Below, in pieces: positions 42,440-50,944 of a stretch of 64,000 nucleotides of DNA (position 1 is the stretch's first letter; each line of letters opens with the position of its first letter). The notes below the pieces were generated by a model. The model saw nothing but the letters and a program-made list of their open reading frames with translations, searched no databases and was not told the DNA's origin. Origin of the DNA: Woeseiaceae bacterium (GTDB lineage Bacteria; Pseudomonadota; Gammaproteobacteria; Steroidobacterales; Woeseiaceae); contig JASJCQ010000005.1 in NCBI GenBank assembly GCA_030065915.1, positions 62,001 through 126,000 on the forward strand, in the 5' to 3' direction. The translations under genes and the position numbers were made by a program.

Positions 42440-44887
42440 TCACTGAATAGTGAATCCCGCCTCCACGCCGAAGTGGTCGGACAGGTAACCCGTTCTGCTG
42501 GCCGCGTCTTCGAACTTGCGGACCGCAACACGATCGAGCGCCAGCGGTCGCGCGACGCTAAGGTTGCCGACGTAGATGAAGTCCAGGCACCGCCCCGAGT
42601 CCTTCGTGGTCACGCATTCACCGACGCCCCTCCACTGCCAGGCATCGCGCACGCCGGGCCGCGCCTCCCGCAGTATGCGAATGGCGTTGCTCCGCTCCGC
42701 GGCGGTTTTGAGGTTCATGTCACCCAGGACGAGGAAGGGCACGTCCCGGTCGGAGTGGCGCACGATGAAGTCCCGCAGCTCACTGAGTTGATGCACACGA
42801 ATATTCGCCCTGTCGCCACCGGCCTGCAGATGCGTTCCGAAGATGTCGATCAGCTGACCGTTCGTAGCCCGGACGCGCGCGTGGACGGCGCCCTTATCCG
42901 CGAGGCGGTCCGTGTCGCGCGCCTTGGAATACTCCGTGGCGTGCTCTTCGAGCACCGGCAGCCGGGTCACGATGTCGACGCCGCCGTTATCGAACGCCGG
43001 TCGTCCGTCGCCAACGACCGTGGTTGCGTACCCGGCCTCGCCCCAGGTCCCCTTGACCTCATTGATCAGGGCCCACCGCCTCTGGTTGCGGAAAGCCTCG
43101 TTGAGCACGACGACGTGATAGCGGTGCAGGCGCCGCCCGATTCTTTTGGCGCGGTACTTCTTCTGGCGATTTTCGGCGCTGAATCCCATGATGAGCGCCA
43201 CGTTATAGGTGAGAATGTCGAACGACGTGTTCGTCTCGGCCCTGGGCAGCACCAGCGGGTCAGGCATCACCGCTGCCTTGCCCGGCAGCAGCGCCTGTCC
43301 GAGATTCAGGTTCCATTGTCCGACCTGCGCGGACACGCGGAACTCTCGTTTGCCGCCACAGTGATCCAGCTTCTTGCTCCTCAGCGTGAACTGCCCGCGG
43401 GCGTCCGTCGTCACGGTGCCCCACTTCTTGGCCTTCCAGTCAGTCCACTCCCTGTGTTCGCGGGCCCGCCTCTTGCTGTCGCGACGAGCCTCGACCAGCA
43501 ACTCTTTCCGGGCCACCGGGTTGCCGTCCCAGTCGATCACCCTGCCGGAAACGGTCCAGGTGCAGTCTCCGGTTTCGAGATCGTTGGCCTCGTCGACGAT
43601 GTCAACGTCGGCCGCGACGATCGCATGATACGGAACCTGGAACTCCACGATACGCGAGACCGCGTCTCCCTCGCTGTCCAGTGCCTGCACCGCGAGACGG
43701 AAAGACCCGGAGCCCGCGTCGCTTAGGTCGACGACATCGCTAAAGCGCGGATTGTGGTCGCATTCCGTCGAGCCTGCCGTCCCGCCGCAGATGTCTTTCT
43801 CGAGAACGATCGTTCCATCCGCTTTCAGTACCCGGAAATTCATTCTTTGAATGGACTTGTTCACCGAGGTCGTCGCCGACAGTTCGAAGGCCTGCTCACT
43901 CAACCCGGAATCCACGACCTCAACGACGTCGCCAGTGCTCGGGTACGCCACGGCGATCGTGGTCGCAGCCGGCGGTGGCTCGACGCCTTCCGGCACCGGG
44001 AGACTCTGCCCCTGGCCGCCGAGGAGGTCCCGGTTGCCGGCGCTGCCTATCGGCGGAAGTGGCGGCGGAGGGGCCGCGTCAGGCATGGGCGATCCGCCCG
44101 CTTCGTCGTCACGCCCAAGCATCTCGAGGCCGAAACCCGGATCTGCCGGGTCCTCATCCGAACCGTCGCTCGATGCGTCATCGGCCGTCCGGATCCCGGC
44201 CTCGCTGTCGTCGGCGCGCCCGAGCATCTCGAGTCCGTCAACGTCGACTTCGGCATCGGATTCGCTGCCGTCGCCGCTCGTAGCAACTGGCTCCGCGTCC
44301 GGTGCCGGACCGGACTCCGCCGGCGCCGCCTCTCCGAGCGCGGCCGTAGCACCCGGCGTCAGGCCGATGGAACCGTCGAGTGCCCGAATGCCGGCGAGCT
44401 TCGCGTTCCGGTCGGCGAGCAAGCTCTGCATCTCGGTCTTGTGGCGCTCGATCTCCGCGCTGCGCGCAGCGGCGTGTTCTTCCCGCAATTGCCGCGACGT
44501 GCTGTCTCGCCACTCGGCGTACTCGGCGCGCCGTTTCTTGTCTCGTGCCTGGACCTTGCGATACTCGGCCTGCTGTTGTTCGCCCTTCAGGCCCTTTTCT
44601 TTGAGCGCACTGTGGTCTGCGTTGTTCAGCTTCGCCATTGATTGAGCCCGCTTGACGTTCTCTTCGCTGTACGCCCGCAGCGCCGTCCGATAGCGCTCGT
44701 CGATCTCCGCGAGCTTCTGGTAATGCTGTTGTTGTATCGATTTGGTGGCCGCGTAGTAGTCGGCGAAGATCTCTTTGTTATTCGTTTTACCTGCCGGCTG
44801 TTGCGCTGCTGCCGGGACCGCGAGCGCCATGATCCCTAGCGCGACGGACAAAATGACGACGTCGAACGATCGTGTGCTTCTGGACAT
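42440..44887 (-). CDS. Exported endonuclease/exonuclease/phosphatase-domain protein
   Basis: An 815-aa protein with a Sec signal (about 1-28, ending VPAAAQ). A coiled-coil charged region (about 45-170) and acidic low-complexity segments (about 185-290) precede a beta-sandwich region (about 300-530). The C-terminal EEP catalytic domain (about 545-815) has NEAF, GTHLQAG, GDMN and SDHFGV, the full metal and catalytic set of exonuclease III-like and sphingomyelinase-like enzymes. It should hydrolyse a phosphodiester (lipid or nucleic acid) outside the cytoplasm; which one is unclear. GGGAGG lies 8 nt before the ATG. It is monocistronic. Confidence 0.87.
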   Translation of the reverse strand: MSRSTRSFDVVILSVALGIMALAVPAAAQQPAGKTNNKEIFADYYAATKSIQQQHYQKLAEIDERYRTALRAYSEENVKRAQSMAKLNNADHSALKEKGLKGEQQQAEYRKVQARDKKRRAEYAEWRDSTSRQLREEHAAARSAEIERHKTEMQSLLADRNAKLAGIRALDGSIGLTPGATAALGEAAPAESGPAPDAEPVATSGDGSESDAEVDVDGLEMLGRADDSEAGIRTADDASSDGSDEDPADPGFGLEMLGRDDEAGGSPMPDAAPPPPLPPIGSAGNRDLLGGQGQSLPVPEGVEPPPAATTIAVAYPSTGDVVEVVDSGLSEQAFELSATTSVNKSIQRMNFRVLKADGTIVLEKDICGGTAGSTECDHNPRFSDVVDLSDAGSGSFRLAVQALDSEGDAVSRIVEFQVPYHAIVAADVDIVDEANDLETGDCTWTVSGRVIDWDGNPVARKELLVEARRDSKRRAREHREWTDWKAKKWGTVTTDARGQFTLRSKKLDHCGGKREFRVSAQVGQWNLNLGQALLPGKAAVMPDPLVLPRAETNTSFDILTYNVALIMGFSAENRQKKYRAKRIGRRLHRYHVVVLNEAFRNQRRWALINEVKGTWGEAGYATTVVGDGRPAFDNGGVDIVTRLPVLEEHATEYSKARDTDRLADKGAVHARVRATNGQLIDIFGTHLQAGGDRANIRVHQLSELRDFIVRHSDRDVPFLVLGDMNLKTAAERSNAIRILREARPGVRDAWQWRGVGECVTTKDSGRCLDFIYVGNLSVARPLALDRVAVRKFEDAASRTGYLSDHFGVEAGFTIQ

Positions 44888-45031
44888 GGCTTTTCCTCCC
44901 TTCCTACGAGTAACTACGCAGTCGCGGGGAAATCTGGATCAGGAAGATGGTTGGAGTGTGTCGGGCGGGCACTAAACGCGGCCTCGATGGTCCCAACTTC
45001 AGCGACAGCCAAACACATCGGGGAGACGACT

Positions 45032-45415
45032 ATGCGGATCTGTCTGTTCTTTATTATGCTGCTGCCGATGGCGGCGTCGGCGGAGATCTTCACCATCGAC
45101 TTTGTAAAGGTCGTGGACGGCAACGACGAAGAGGCCATCTATTACTACGAGAACAACTGGAAACGGCACCGCATTGAAGCGGCCAGCAGAAGCTACATCA
45201 GCTCCTACAAGCTGCTGGTGAAACAGTCGGACGACGGGCAGACCGACATCCTGCTGATTACCGGATACGCCTCGGAAGCCGACTATGAGCAGCGGGAGGC
45301 GAACTTCCAGGAAGTCATGCGCGAAACGGGTAAGGATGGACCTCGCCTGATGAACGACAAGAAGCCCGGTGAGTTCAGGAAGGTTTTCGATAGCGCCGTG
45401 TACATCGGCGACTAG
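45032..45415 (+). CDS. Small exported hypothetical protein
   Basis: A 127-aa protein with a signal peptide (about 1-18, MLLPMAASA). The mature domain is alpha/beta with DFVKVVDGNDEEAIYYYENNW and a middle TDILLITGYASEADYEQRE; the pattern is reminiscent of a ferredoxin-like dimeric barrel, but the family is not recognised. ATG at 45032 has GGGGAG 7 nt upstream; the longer reading from 44951 is less likely. It ends 26 nt before an inverted repeat at 45441. Confidence 0.7.
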   Translation: MRICLFFIMLLPMAASAEIFTIDFVKVVDGNDEEAIYYYENNWKRHRIEAASRSYISSYKLLVKQSDDGQTDILLITGYASEADYEQREANFQEVMRETGKDGPRLMNDKKPGEFRKVFDSAVYIGD

Positions 45416-45440
45416 CTGTTACTCTTTTAGGGTGGAGACA

Positions 45441-45473
45441 GGGGTCGAACCGGCCATCCGGTTCGACCCCTTT
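45441..45473. repeat. Perfect 13-bp inverted repeat, model copy of the GGGGTCGAACCGG family
   Basis: GGGGTCGAACCGG (45441-45453), a CCAT loop and CCGGTTCGACCCC (45458-45470) form a perfect 13-bp stem followed by TTTG. Fold and T-run suggest an intrinsic terminator for the gene at 45032. Copies with longer loops and mismatches occur at 34968, 42388, 47963, 49638 and 55958; half or decayed copies are at 25193, 30708, 48782, 50552 and 62067. Confidence 0.9.
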
Positions 45474-45503
45474 GTTGGAATACTCGAGGTACATGCATAA
45501 GCG

Positions 45504-46604
45504 ATGAAACTCCGATACAAGATCCTCAACAGCCTCCTGGCACTGCTGGTTGCCTCTGTCGCGGCGCTTGCGATTACCATCAGTTACACGGCCGACTGCG
45601 AGCCGCCACCCGGCGTTTCGGCCGGCGAGGCTACGATGAAGGCCGTTGTCTCACGTTGCTACGGCGGACCGGAGGCGCTCGAGTACCTGGACGTCGAGCG
45701 ACCCACTGCCGGGCCGACGGACGTCATCGTCGAAGTCAAAGCCGCCGCTGCGAACCCGCTCGATTACCACTACATGCGCGGATCGCCCTACCTGATGCGC
45801 CTCGGGGCAGGGATCGGCAGGCCGGCAGACATCAGGACCGGCGTTGACTTCGCGGGCGTGGTTGCAGAAATCGGGGAAGACGTGACGAAGTTCGCTGTCG
45901 GCGACGCCGTGTTCGGCGGCAGCAATGGCGCATTCGCCGAGTACGTTCGGGTGCGTGAGAACGGCGCGATCACTTTGAAACTTGACGACATCAGCTTCGA
46001 GGACGCCGCGGGCCTCGGCATTGCCGCGGTGACGGCCCTGCAGTCTTTGCGTGACGATGGCGGGTTGGTCGCCGGCGAGAAGGTGCTGATCAACGGTGCG
46101 TCGGGCGGTGTCGGCACCTATGCGGTACAGATCGCCAAGGCACTCGGCGCCGAAGTGCATGGGGTAAGCAGCACGCGCAATGTCGAGATGGTTCGAGCGC
46201 TCGGCGCCGACCATGTGTTCGACTACAAGCAAGAGGACTACACGAAGAGCGACCACCAGTACGACCTGATCGTCGACATGGTGGGCAATCTCTCTCTATC
46301 TGCGAATCGCCGTGTACTGAAGCCCGAGGGTCGCATGGTGCTTGTCGGAGGTCCGAAGGGAAACTGGATTGCGCCGCTGTGGCCGCCGCTGAAAGCAGTG
46401 ATGCTGTCACCGTTCGTCGATCAGGACATCGGCGTGATGCTGGCGGTGCTGGACGCAGACGATCTTGCCTACCTGGCCGGCCTGATGGCCAGCGGTCGCC
46501 TGACATCGCGAATCGACCGACGATTCCCGCTGGCGGACACCGCCGAGGCCATACGCTACCTCGAAACACAGCGAGCACGGGGCAAAGTCATCATCACACC
46601 GTAA
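45504..46604 (+). CDS. Membrane-anchored MDR-family NAD(P)-dependent oxidoreductase
   Basis: A 366-aa medium-chain dehydrogenase/reductase of the zinc-less quinone oxidoreductase/alcohol dehydrogenase-like group. The catalytic fold starts at about 45 (MKAVVSRCYGGPEALEY) and the Rossmann motif GASGGVGTYAVQIAK is near 199-213. The N-terminal 44 residues are unusual: a basic leader plus a hydrophobic helix (about 9-27, LLALLVASVAALAITISY), then CEPPP, suggesting anchoring or export. A decayed second copy lies at 62246-62510. The active-site zinc ligands of classical ADHs are absent. Good ATG start at 45504; the substrate is unknown. Confidence 0.87.
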   Translation: MKLRYKILNSLLALLVASVAALAITISYTADCEPPPGVSAGEATMKAVVSRCYGGPEALEYLDVERPTAGPTDVIVEVKAAAANPLDYHYMRGSPYLMRLGAGIGRPADIRTGVDFAGVVAEIGEDVTKFAVGDAVFGGSNGAFAEYVRVRENGAITLKLDDISFEDAAGLGIAAVTALQSLRDDGGLVAGEKVLINGASGGVGTYAVQIAKALGAEVHGVSSTRNVEMVRALGADHVFDYKQEDYTKSDHQYDLIVDMVGNLSLSANRRVLKPEGRMVLVGGPKGNWIAPLWPPLKAVMLSPFVDQDIGVMLAVLDADDLAYLAGLMASGRLTSRIDRRFPLADTAEAIRYLETQRARGKVIITP

Positions 46605-46756
46605 GGGCGACCCGACTGTCGGCGGAACCCCGAACATCGGCGTATGCGGTTCGACGCCTGTTGCCTGGACCGGCACGCCAGCGCCGGATAGTGAGACCGA
46701 TGTCGCAGACAACATAATGCGGTATCCCTATCGTTGGGCGCTGACCGGACGCTTGG

Positions 46757-47929
46757 ATGGATACCATGCTCCTGAAGCAAATGCTCGCATCACCCACAAC
46801 ATCGTCGGAACTGCTGGTCTACGACCCGTTCCAGACGTTCGATCGTGAGTCCCTGGTCCGCGAAGTCATCGGACTGGCCAACGCCAGCGTCGAGGGGCCG
46901 CGGAACATCCTGTTCGGCGTCAATCCGGGTGGCGTCAACGGCGCAAGAATCGTGGGCATTCCGGACAGCGCTGTCGGCGACCTGAAACGAGCCCACCGGC
47001 TGATCTCAGGCCTCGTCGAACCCCTGCTCGACCTCGCATTCATCTTCGACCGCATCGACGGCAAGCTCGTAGGCGCCCTGGAGATCGACGGCTGCGAGTT
47101 CGGCCCCTATTTCCTCGCCCACGACCTGTCTGACGAGCTGCGCCGGGGCGCTTGCTGGCAACGTGATGATCGCGAACTGGTCGAGATAGATCGGCGCGAG
47201 CTATTGAATGGTCACGCGCAGGCAAGCGTTGAGGACGAAGCCGAGACTTTGCCTGACAATGTCCAGGTGTCGGTCGGATTCAACGACGATCCCGACTGCG
47301 AGTTCATCGAAGTCACCGCTCCTGACGCCTCGAGTCCTCCGTTCGCCGACGAGGACATGAACGGCGGGACGAGCACGACCAGGACTATCGCGCAGACTTT
47401 GAAAGACACGATGAGACTGACTACGCAGATGCTGAACATCGCGAAGGAAGACCAGTCATCGGATGATGGTTCCGGCGAAGTGGACGACGCGGGCAAAGAA
47501 ATCGCAGAAGCGGCCCGCAATCACTATTTTTACGAGGAGTGTGCGGCGAAGGTTGATTTTTGCATCCGCAATGACAGCGACACAACGCTCAAGGACCTCG
47601 CTGTGGAAATCGGAATGCCGCGTCTGGCGGGGCTCGATGTGGCGGACCGCATCTACACGAACCCGTTCGACAAGCGCTCTGCAAACGCTGGCAGTAACTC
47701 CACCTACCCCGACGTAGAGCACCGTGACAATGCGGTCTTCGCCCGGACAACAATCGGGTCTATTGCAGCAAACGAAACGCAATCTCTACTCGGCACGTCG
47801 CTGCGCTTCGCTGTCAGGAACAAGGCGCTGGGTAAGAAATTGGGTTTGCGCTACATACTTCGAGCAGCAGACGGGCGCAAGCTTTGCCAGGGCCGGGTAA
47901 AAATACGTTTCAATGAGACGCCGGCCTGA
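46757..47929 (+). CDS. AlbA_2 (Schlafen-like) domain protein
   Basis: A 390-aa cytoplasmic protein. The N-terminal domain (about 25-145) has FDRESLVREVIGLANAS and ILFGVNPGG, the AlbA_2/Slfn divergent-AAA_4 pattern found in many transcription and defence-linked proteins. A flexible acidic middle (about 155-265) leads to a C-terminal beta-rich domain (about 270-385) with several Asp-rich turns. No nuclease or enzyme motif was recognised, so the role is open. The ATG at 46757 is followed by a second at 46766. It is followed by an inverted repeat at 47963. Confidence 0.65.
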   Translation: MDTMLLKQMLASPTTSSELLVYDPFQTFDRESLVREVIGLANASVEGPRNILFGVNPGGVNGARIVGIPDSAVGDLKRAHRLISGLVEPLLDLAFIFDRIDGKLVGALEIDGCEFGPYFLAHDLSDELRRGACWQRDDRELVEIDRRELLNGHAQASVEDEAETLPDNVQVSVGFNDDPDCEFIEVTAPDASSPPFADEDMNGGTSTTRTIAQTLKDTMRLTTQMLNIAKEDQSSDDGSGEVDDAGKEIAEAARNHYFYEECAAKVDFCIRNDSDTTLKDLAVEIGMPRLAGLDVADRIYTNPFDKRSANAGSNSTYPDVEHRDNAVFARTTIGSIAANETQSLLGTSLRFAVRNKALGKKLGLRYILRAADGRKLCQGRVKIRFNETPA

Positions 47930-47962
47930 GAATCCGACGAAAGATCCTTAAGAGAGAATTAG

Positions 47963-48012
47963 GGGTCGAACCGATGACCACGATTCAGGTTTATTCGGTT
48001 CGACCCCTTTTA
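47963..48012. repeat. Paired GGGGTCGAACCGAT inverted repeat with T-run
   Basis: GGGGTCGAACCGAT (47963-47976) pairs with ATTCGGTTCGACCCC (47994-48008), then TTTT. It lies 34 nt after the AlbA_2 gene and before the convergent DUF4097-like gene. Likely a terminator. Confidence 0.88.
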
Positions 48013-48074
48013 TTCGTACGAACGATTGACCGACTTCGAAGGACTGATTCAACGTCCGTTTGCCGGATGGCAGC

Positions 48075-48614
48075 TTAGTCCGCCGCCGCCATGGCTTGTT
48101 CTGCAGTTCCCGTGACAGAGGTCTCGGCGAGCGTTACTTTGCCTTTTTCAGAGGTCGCGTTGACGTCTCCCTTTACCCCGGATACTTTCACGTCGCCGGA
48201 GACTGACTGCACATTGACCTCGCTATTGCGGGGCACAACGATTTTGTAACTGATCGACGCATGACGCTGATAACGTTCGTTGATCTTGCTTATCTGAATG
48301 CGACCGCCTTCAACTGACACCGGCGGCGAACGCTTGATGGACCTGATGATTTGCTCAGCGCGCGCAGGATTCGAACTGGATAGCCTCTTACTTATCTTGA
48401 CCTTCGCACGAATGGATACTTGGTCAACGTCGTCACCTACGACTTCAATCGCGCCGCTTTCGTTTGTCACGTCGATAACCGCAGCACCGCTGACATCAAT
48501 GGTTTCCTCAAAAGTACCTTTTCCAGCGTAGGCGGCAAACACGGCGGCCGGGCTCGAGAACATCGCAAAAGCTGCGAAGGCTCCTACGAGCTTCCTGCAA
48601 ATTTCCTGTTTCAT
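48075..48614 (-). CDS. Exported DUF4097-like beta-helix/adhesin-type protein, short
   Basis: A 179-aa protein with a signal peptide (about 1-29, ending AVFAAY). The mature part repeats DVTNESGAIEVVG, VNVQSVSGDVKVSGVKG and VNATSEKGKVTL, the periodic short beta-turn pattern of DUF4097 proteins. Members usually run to 250 aa or more, so this one may be shortened. The site GGAGGGG is 3 nt before the ATG. It lies between a repeat and the 329-nt gap at 48615. Confidence 0.75.
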   Translation of the reverse strand: MKQEICRKLVGAFAAFAMFSSPAAVFAAYAGKGTFEETIDVSGAAVIDVTNESGAIEVVGDDVDQVSIRAKVKISKRLSSSNPARAEQIIRSIKRSPPVSVEGGRIQISKINERYQRHASISYKIVVPRNSEVNVQSVSGDVKVSGVKGDVNATSEKGKVTLAETSVTGTAEQAMAAAD

Positions 48615-48943
48615 TATCCCCTCCAATCTACACGGTGTGTGTAATTGATTGGATGCAGCAAACTCCATTTTCGTTACGCGTTTGCCCGTCGATATTCAGA
48701 ACTTTTTCGCATATTCGCTGAGTATTCCTCGTCCGTTTGCAAGACAGTTATATGCCGAACGGATTACAAGGGTGTTGGATTGTTCGGATCGACCCCCTTC
48801 TCCTATCTCTACTCGTTTGCCAGCGCCGCGATCCTACGCCGGCGCGTTGTGCACAAAAATTGTCGCGCGATGCCAAGAGGAGAAGCGCCCCTTCAAACGA
48901 TGATGTACCCACGCTAACGAACACAGCACCCGGAGTCGCAAAG
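48615..48943. other. 329-nt intergenic region
   Basis: It contains a single right-arm fragment of the repeat family (TTCGGATCGACCCCCTT at 48782-48798) and no convincing gene. Short frames on both strands here have no ribosome site or known domain. Confidence 0.6.
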
Positions 48944-49135
48944 ATGGGTATCTTGTCCAAAAAACTGAGCCAGCATGAGATCCAACGCGTCCGGCATGCA
49001 GCCGAATATCTCGGTATGCCGTGGCGAGCCATTTCCGTGCGTCCAAGGACGGCGCGACTTTTCTACAGGCGTGTCGAGACCGAGATGCGCGCGCAGGCAT
49101 TCAAAACGATTGCGCTGGCCGCAATAATAGAGTGA
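48944..49135 (+). CDS. Small basic hypothetical protein
   Basis: A 63-aa Arg-rich peptide (LSKKLSQHEIQRVRHAAE, RTARLFYRRVETEMRAQ) with amphipathic helical character. GGAG lies 9 nt before the ATG, and it ends 15 nt before the DUF1772 gene, in the same direction. No family is recognised. It could be a real leader gene or chance, so confidence is low. Confidence 0.4.
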   Translation: MGILSKKLSQHEIQRVRHAAEYLGMPWRAISVRPRTARLFYRRVETEMRAQAFKTIALAAIIE

Positions 49136-49150
49136 TAAGGGAGAACTACG

Positions 49151-49624
49151 ATGAACACATTAGTGACGGCACTACTTTGGTTTGGAGCTATCGGCTGTGG
49201 CGTGATGGCCGGCGCCTACTTCACGTTTTCGGCATTCGTCATGAAATCGCTGGAAAGTATTGATACCGCAGCAGGCATCAGTGCCATGCAGTCAATCAAC
49301 GACGTCATCCTGAAGTCTGCATTTATGCCCTTGTTCTTCGGTACATCGCTTGCGTCGGCGATCGCCGTCGTCGTGTACGCGATGGACCCCGGCGCTTCCG
49401 GCGGAGCCTGGATGGCTTTGGCAGGCGGCACCTACTTCGTTGGCATGTTTCTGTGCACGGTTTTCTTTAATGTCCCGCTGAACAACAAGCTGAAGGCAGT
49501 AGACCCGGGCAGCGCAGAAGGAGCGGCCGTGTGGCAGACCTACCTGCACACCTGGACACGCTGGAATCACGTTAGAACCGTGGCATCAACGATAGCGTGT
49601 GCGTTCTTCATACAAGCCATCTGA
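49151..49624 (+). CDS. DUF1772 membrane protein
   Basis: A 157-aa four-helix membrane protein. FSAFVMKSLESI, the NVPLNNKL motif and the final TWTRWNHVRTVAS belong to the DUF1772/anthrone oxygenase-like family. The WNxxRT motif is shared with enzymes of anthrone oxidation, but most members are uncharacterised. The start at 49151 is preceded by AAGGGAG about 7 nt upstream. It ends 13 nt before an inverted repeat. Confidence 0.85.
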   Translation: MNTLVTALLWFGAIGCGVMAGAYFTFSAFVMKSLESIDTAAGISAMQSINDVILKSAFMPLFFGTSLASAIAVVVYAMDPGASGGAWMALAGGTYFVGMFLCTVFFNVPLNNKLKAVDPGSAEGAAVWQTYLHTWTRWNHVRTVASTIACAFFIQAI

Positions 49625-49637
49625 ATCCTGGAGTATA

Positions 49638-49675
49638 GGGGTCGAACCGGTTTTCCGATTCAATCGGTTCGACCC
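49638..49675. repeat. Paired GGGGTCGAACCGG inverted repeat
   Basis: GGGGTCGAACCGG (49638-49650) pairs with TCGGTTCGACCC (49664-49675) over a short loop. It lies between the DUF1772 and ferritin-like genes, which converge. Confidence 0.85.
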
Positions 49676-49681
49676 GCCTGT

Positions 49682-50437
49682 TTACATGCTGACGCAGGCG
49701 GCCGAGCCTGCGGGCCCGGATTCCGGCGACGATTCGAGCACCGCGGACACCACGGTCTGTCGATACGATCGCCAGCTAGCTCGCACCTCGGACCGGTCGA
49801 TACACAGGTCTCGCAGCGCCCTCCGATGATCAACCAGGACAACGATCTCGCTGATTGTCATCAGCGACCACCACATCGAACGAAACACGAACCTCGATAC
49901 CGGCCCGCGCACCTGGCTTCTTAAGAATGCGCAGTGAAACTCGAGGTGGCTGGCTTCATCCTCTGCAATGTCGAGCAGCCAGTTTCTCAGGTTGCAGGGC
50001 GGCAATCGCGATGCGATTAAGCGGTAGTAACACAATCCCACCACTTCGGCGGCGAGCAACACAAGTATCTTCAGTCGCAGGCCGATCAACCGTCGACCGA
50101 ACACGAAAAGCTTTGCCGTCCAGTTAGAACGGATCAGCTCGCCGCCGAGCAAGCGCACACAGATAGCAAGCATGCTCGCGTGCCGGTTCTCCTCGGCAAC
50201 GAAATGTGCAAGCGCACTCGCGTAATCGTCGTCGACAGCGTCGAGACGTGATGCCCGCGCCTGGGATACGACGGTTCCTCCGCCAGACTCACCGAGCTGG
50301 AATACGGCTAGCGAGCGGGCGAGCGACCGCGGCAGCTGGGTGTAGTCGAGGTCGGCCTTAAGCGGAGGCAACGGCCGGTCAGCGCGCTGCTCGAACAGGC
50401 TTTTGAAGTGTTCCCACGGATTTGCATTGCCCCTCAT
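49682..50437 (-). CDS. Di-iron ferritin-like protein
   Basis: A 251-aa helical protein. Glu50, Glu83-x-x-His86, Glu131 and Glu161-x-x-His164 lie at the helix spacings of a complete six-ligand ferritin-like di-iron site (two ExxH motifs plus two single Glu). Two stretches (about 118-140 and 185-200) are hydrophobic, possibly membrane-associated. It could be an oxidase, hydroxylase or desaturase-like enzyme; the substrate is unknown. ATG at 50437 is fixed by AAGGAGG 6 nt upstream, so the longer frame to 50692 is not used. It is converging with the DUF1772 gene. Confidence 0.75.
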   Translation of the reverse strand: MRGNANPWEHFKSLFEQRADRPLPPLKADLDYTQLPRSLARSLAVFQLGESGGGTVVSQARASRLDAVDDDYASALAHFVAEENRHASMLAICVRLLGGELIRSNWTAKLFVFGRRLIGLRLKILVLLAAEVVGLCYYRLIASRLPPCNLRNWLLDIAEDEASHLEFHCAFLRSQVRGPVSRFVFRSMWWSLMTISEIVVLVDHRRALRDLCIDRSEVRASWRSYRQTVVSAVLESSPESGPAGSAACVSM

Positions 50438-50944
50438 GACTGGCCTCCTTCTCAACAGTGAGACCAGCATCGCTCCAGTATCTGCAGAGGACGAGGCAGG
50501 AAAATGGCGAATTGTGGCTTTGTGGGAAGGCGGCTTCGGTTGCGAATACGGGAGTTGGACCGATTTCCAGAATCCCGGTTTGACTCGGTTCGACTCTCGG
50601 TTTCTTCTTGCCTGATTCGCTCTGCAAGATCGGGCGCTAGCCGGGCAGTCTGCGCCGATTTCGAACGCCGCGGTCCTTTCTGATGCAACCAATAGTTTGA
50701 GTACGTAAACAAGTCAGCGTACCGCAGCGTCGCGTCAGCGCCAAGAATGGCAGGTTGCAGCATTCGCGCTCATCAATAGTCTCAGCAACTTGCGTGGGTT
50801 TGCCGACGACAGATCGAGTCACGGCTAACTGGAATTGCGAAGGACCTTCAGTGAGATGATTTTCCCAAATTTGACGACGCCGCTCTCGTTAGGTTAGTCC
50901 TAGTTAGGCAGTACCAAAACAAAAATCGATCAGGGAAAACTAAC
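50438..50944. other. 507-nt intergenic region with decayed repeat
   Basis: It contains a degenerate pair of the inverted-repeat family (GAGTTGGACCGATT at 50552-50565 and ACTCGGTTCGACTCTC at 50583-50598) and an AT-richer stretch before the first RHS gene. No convincing protein gene was found here. Confidence 0.6.

Noticed and set aside
42323..43726. 467-codon plus-strand frame opposite the EEP gene
   Set aside because: Shadow of a gene with a complete EEP domain and a good ribosome site on the other strand.
45441..45473. GGTTCGA motifs resembling the T-arm of a tRNA
   Set aside because: The motif lies in hairpins with no acceptor stem, D arm or anticodon arm around it, so no tRNA was called.
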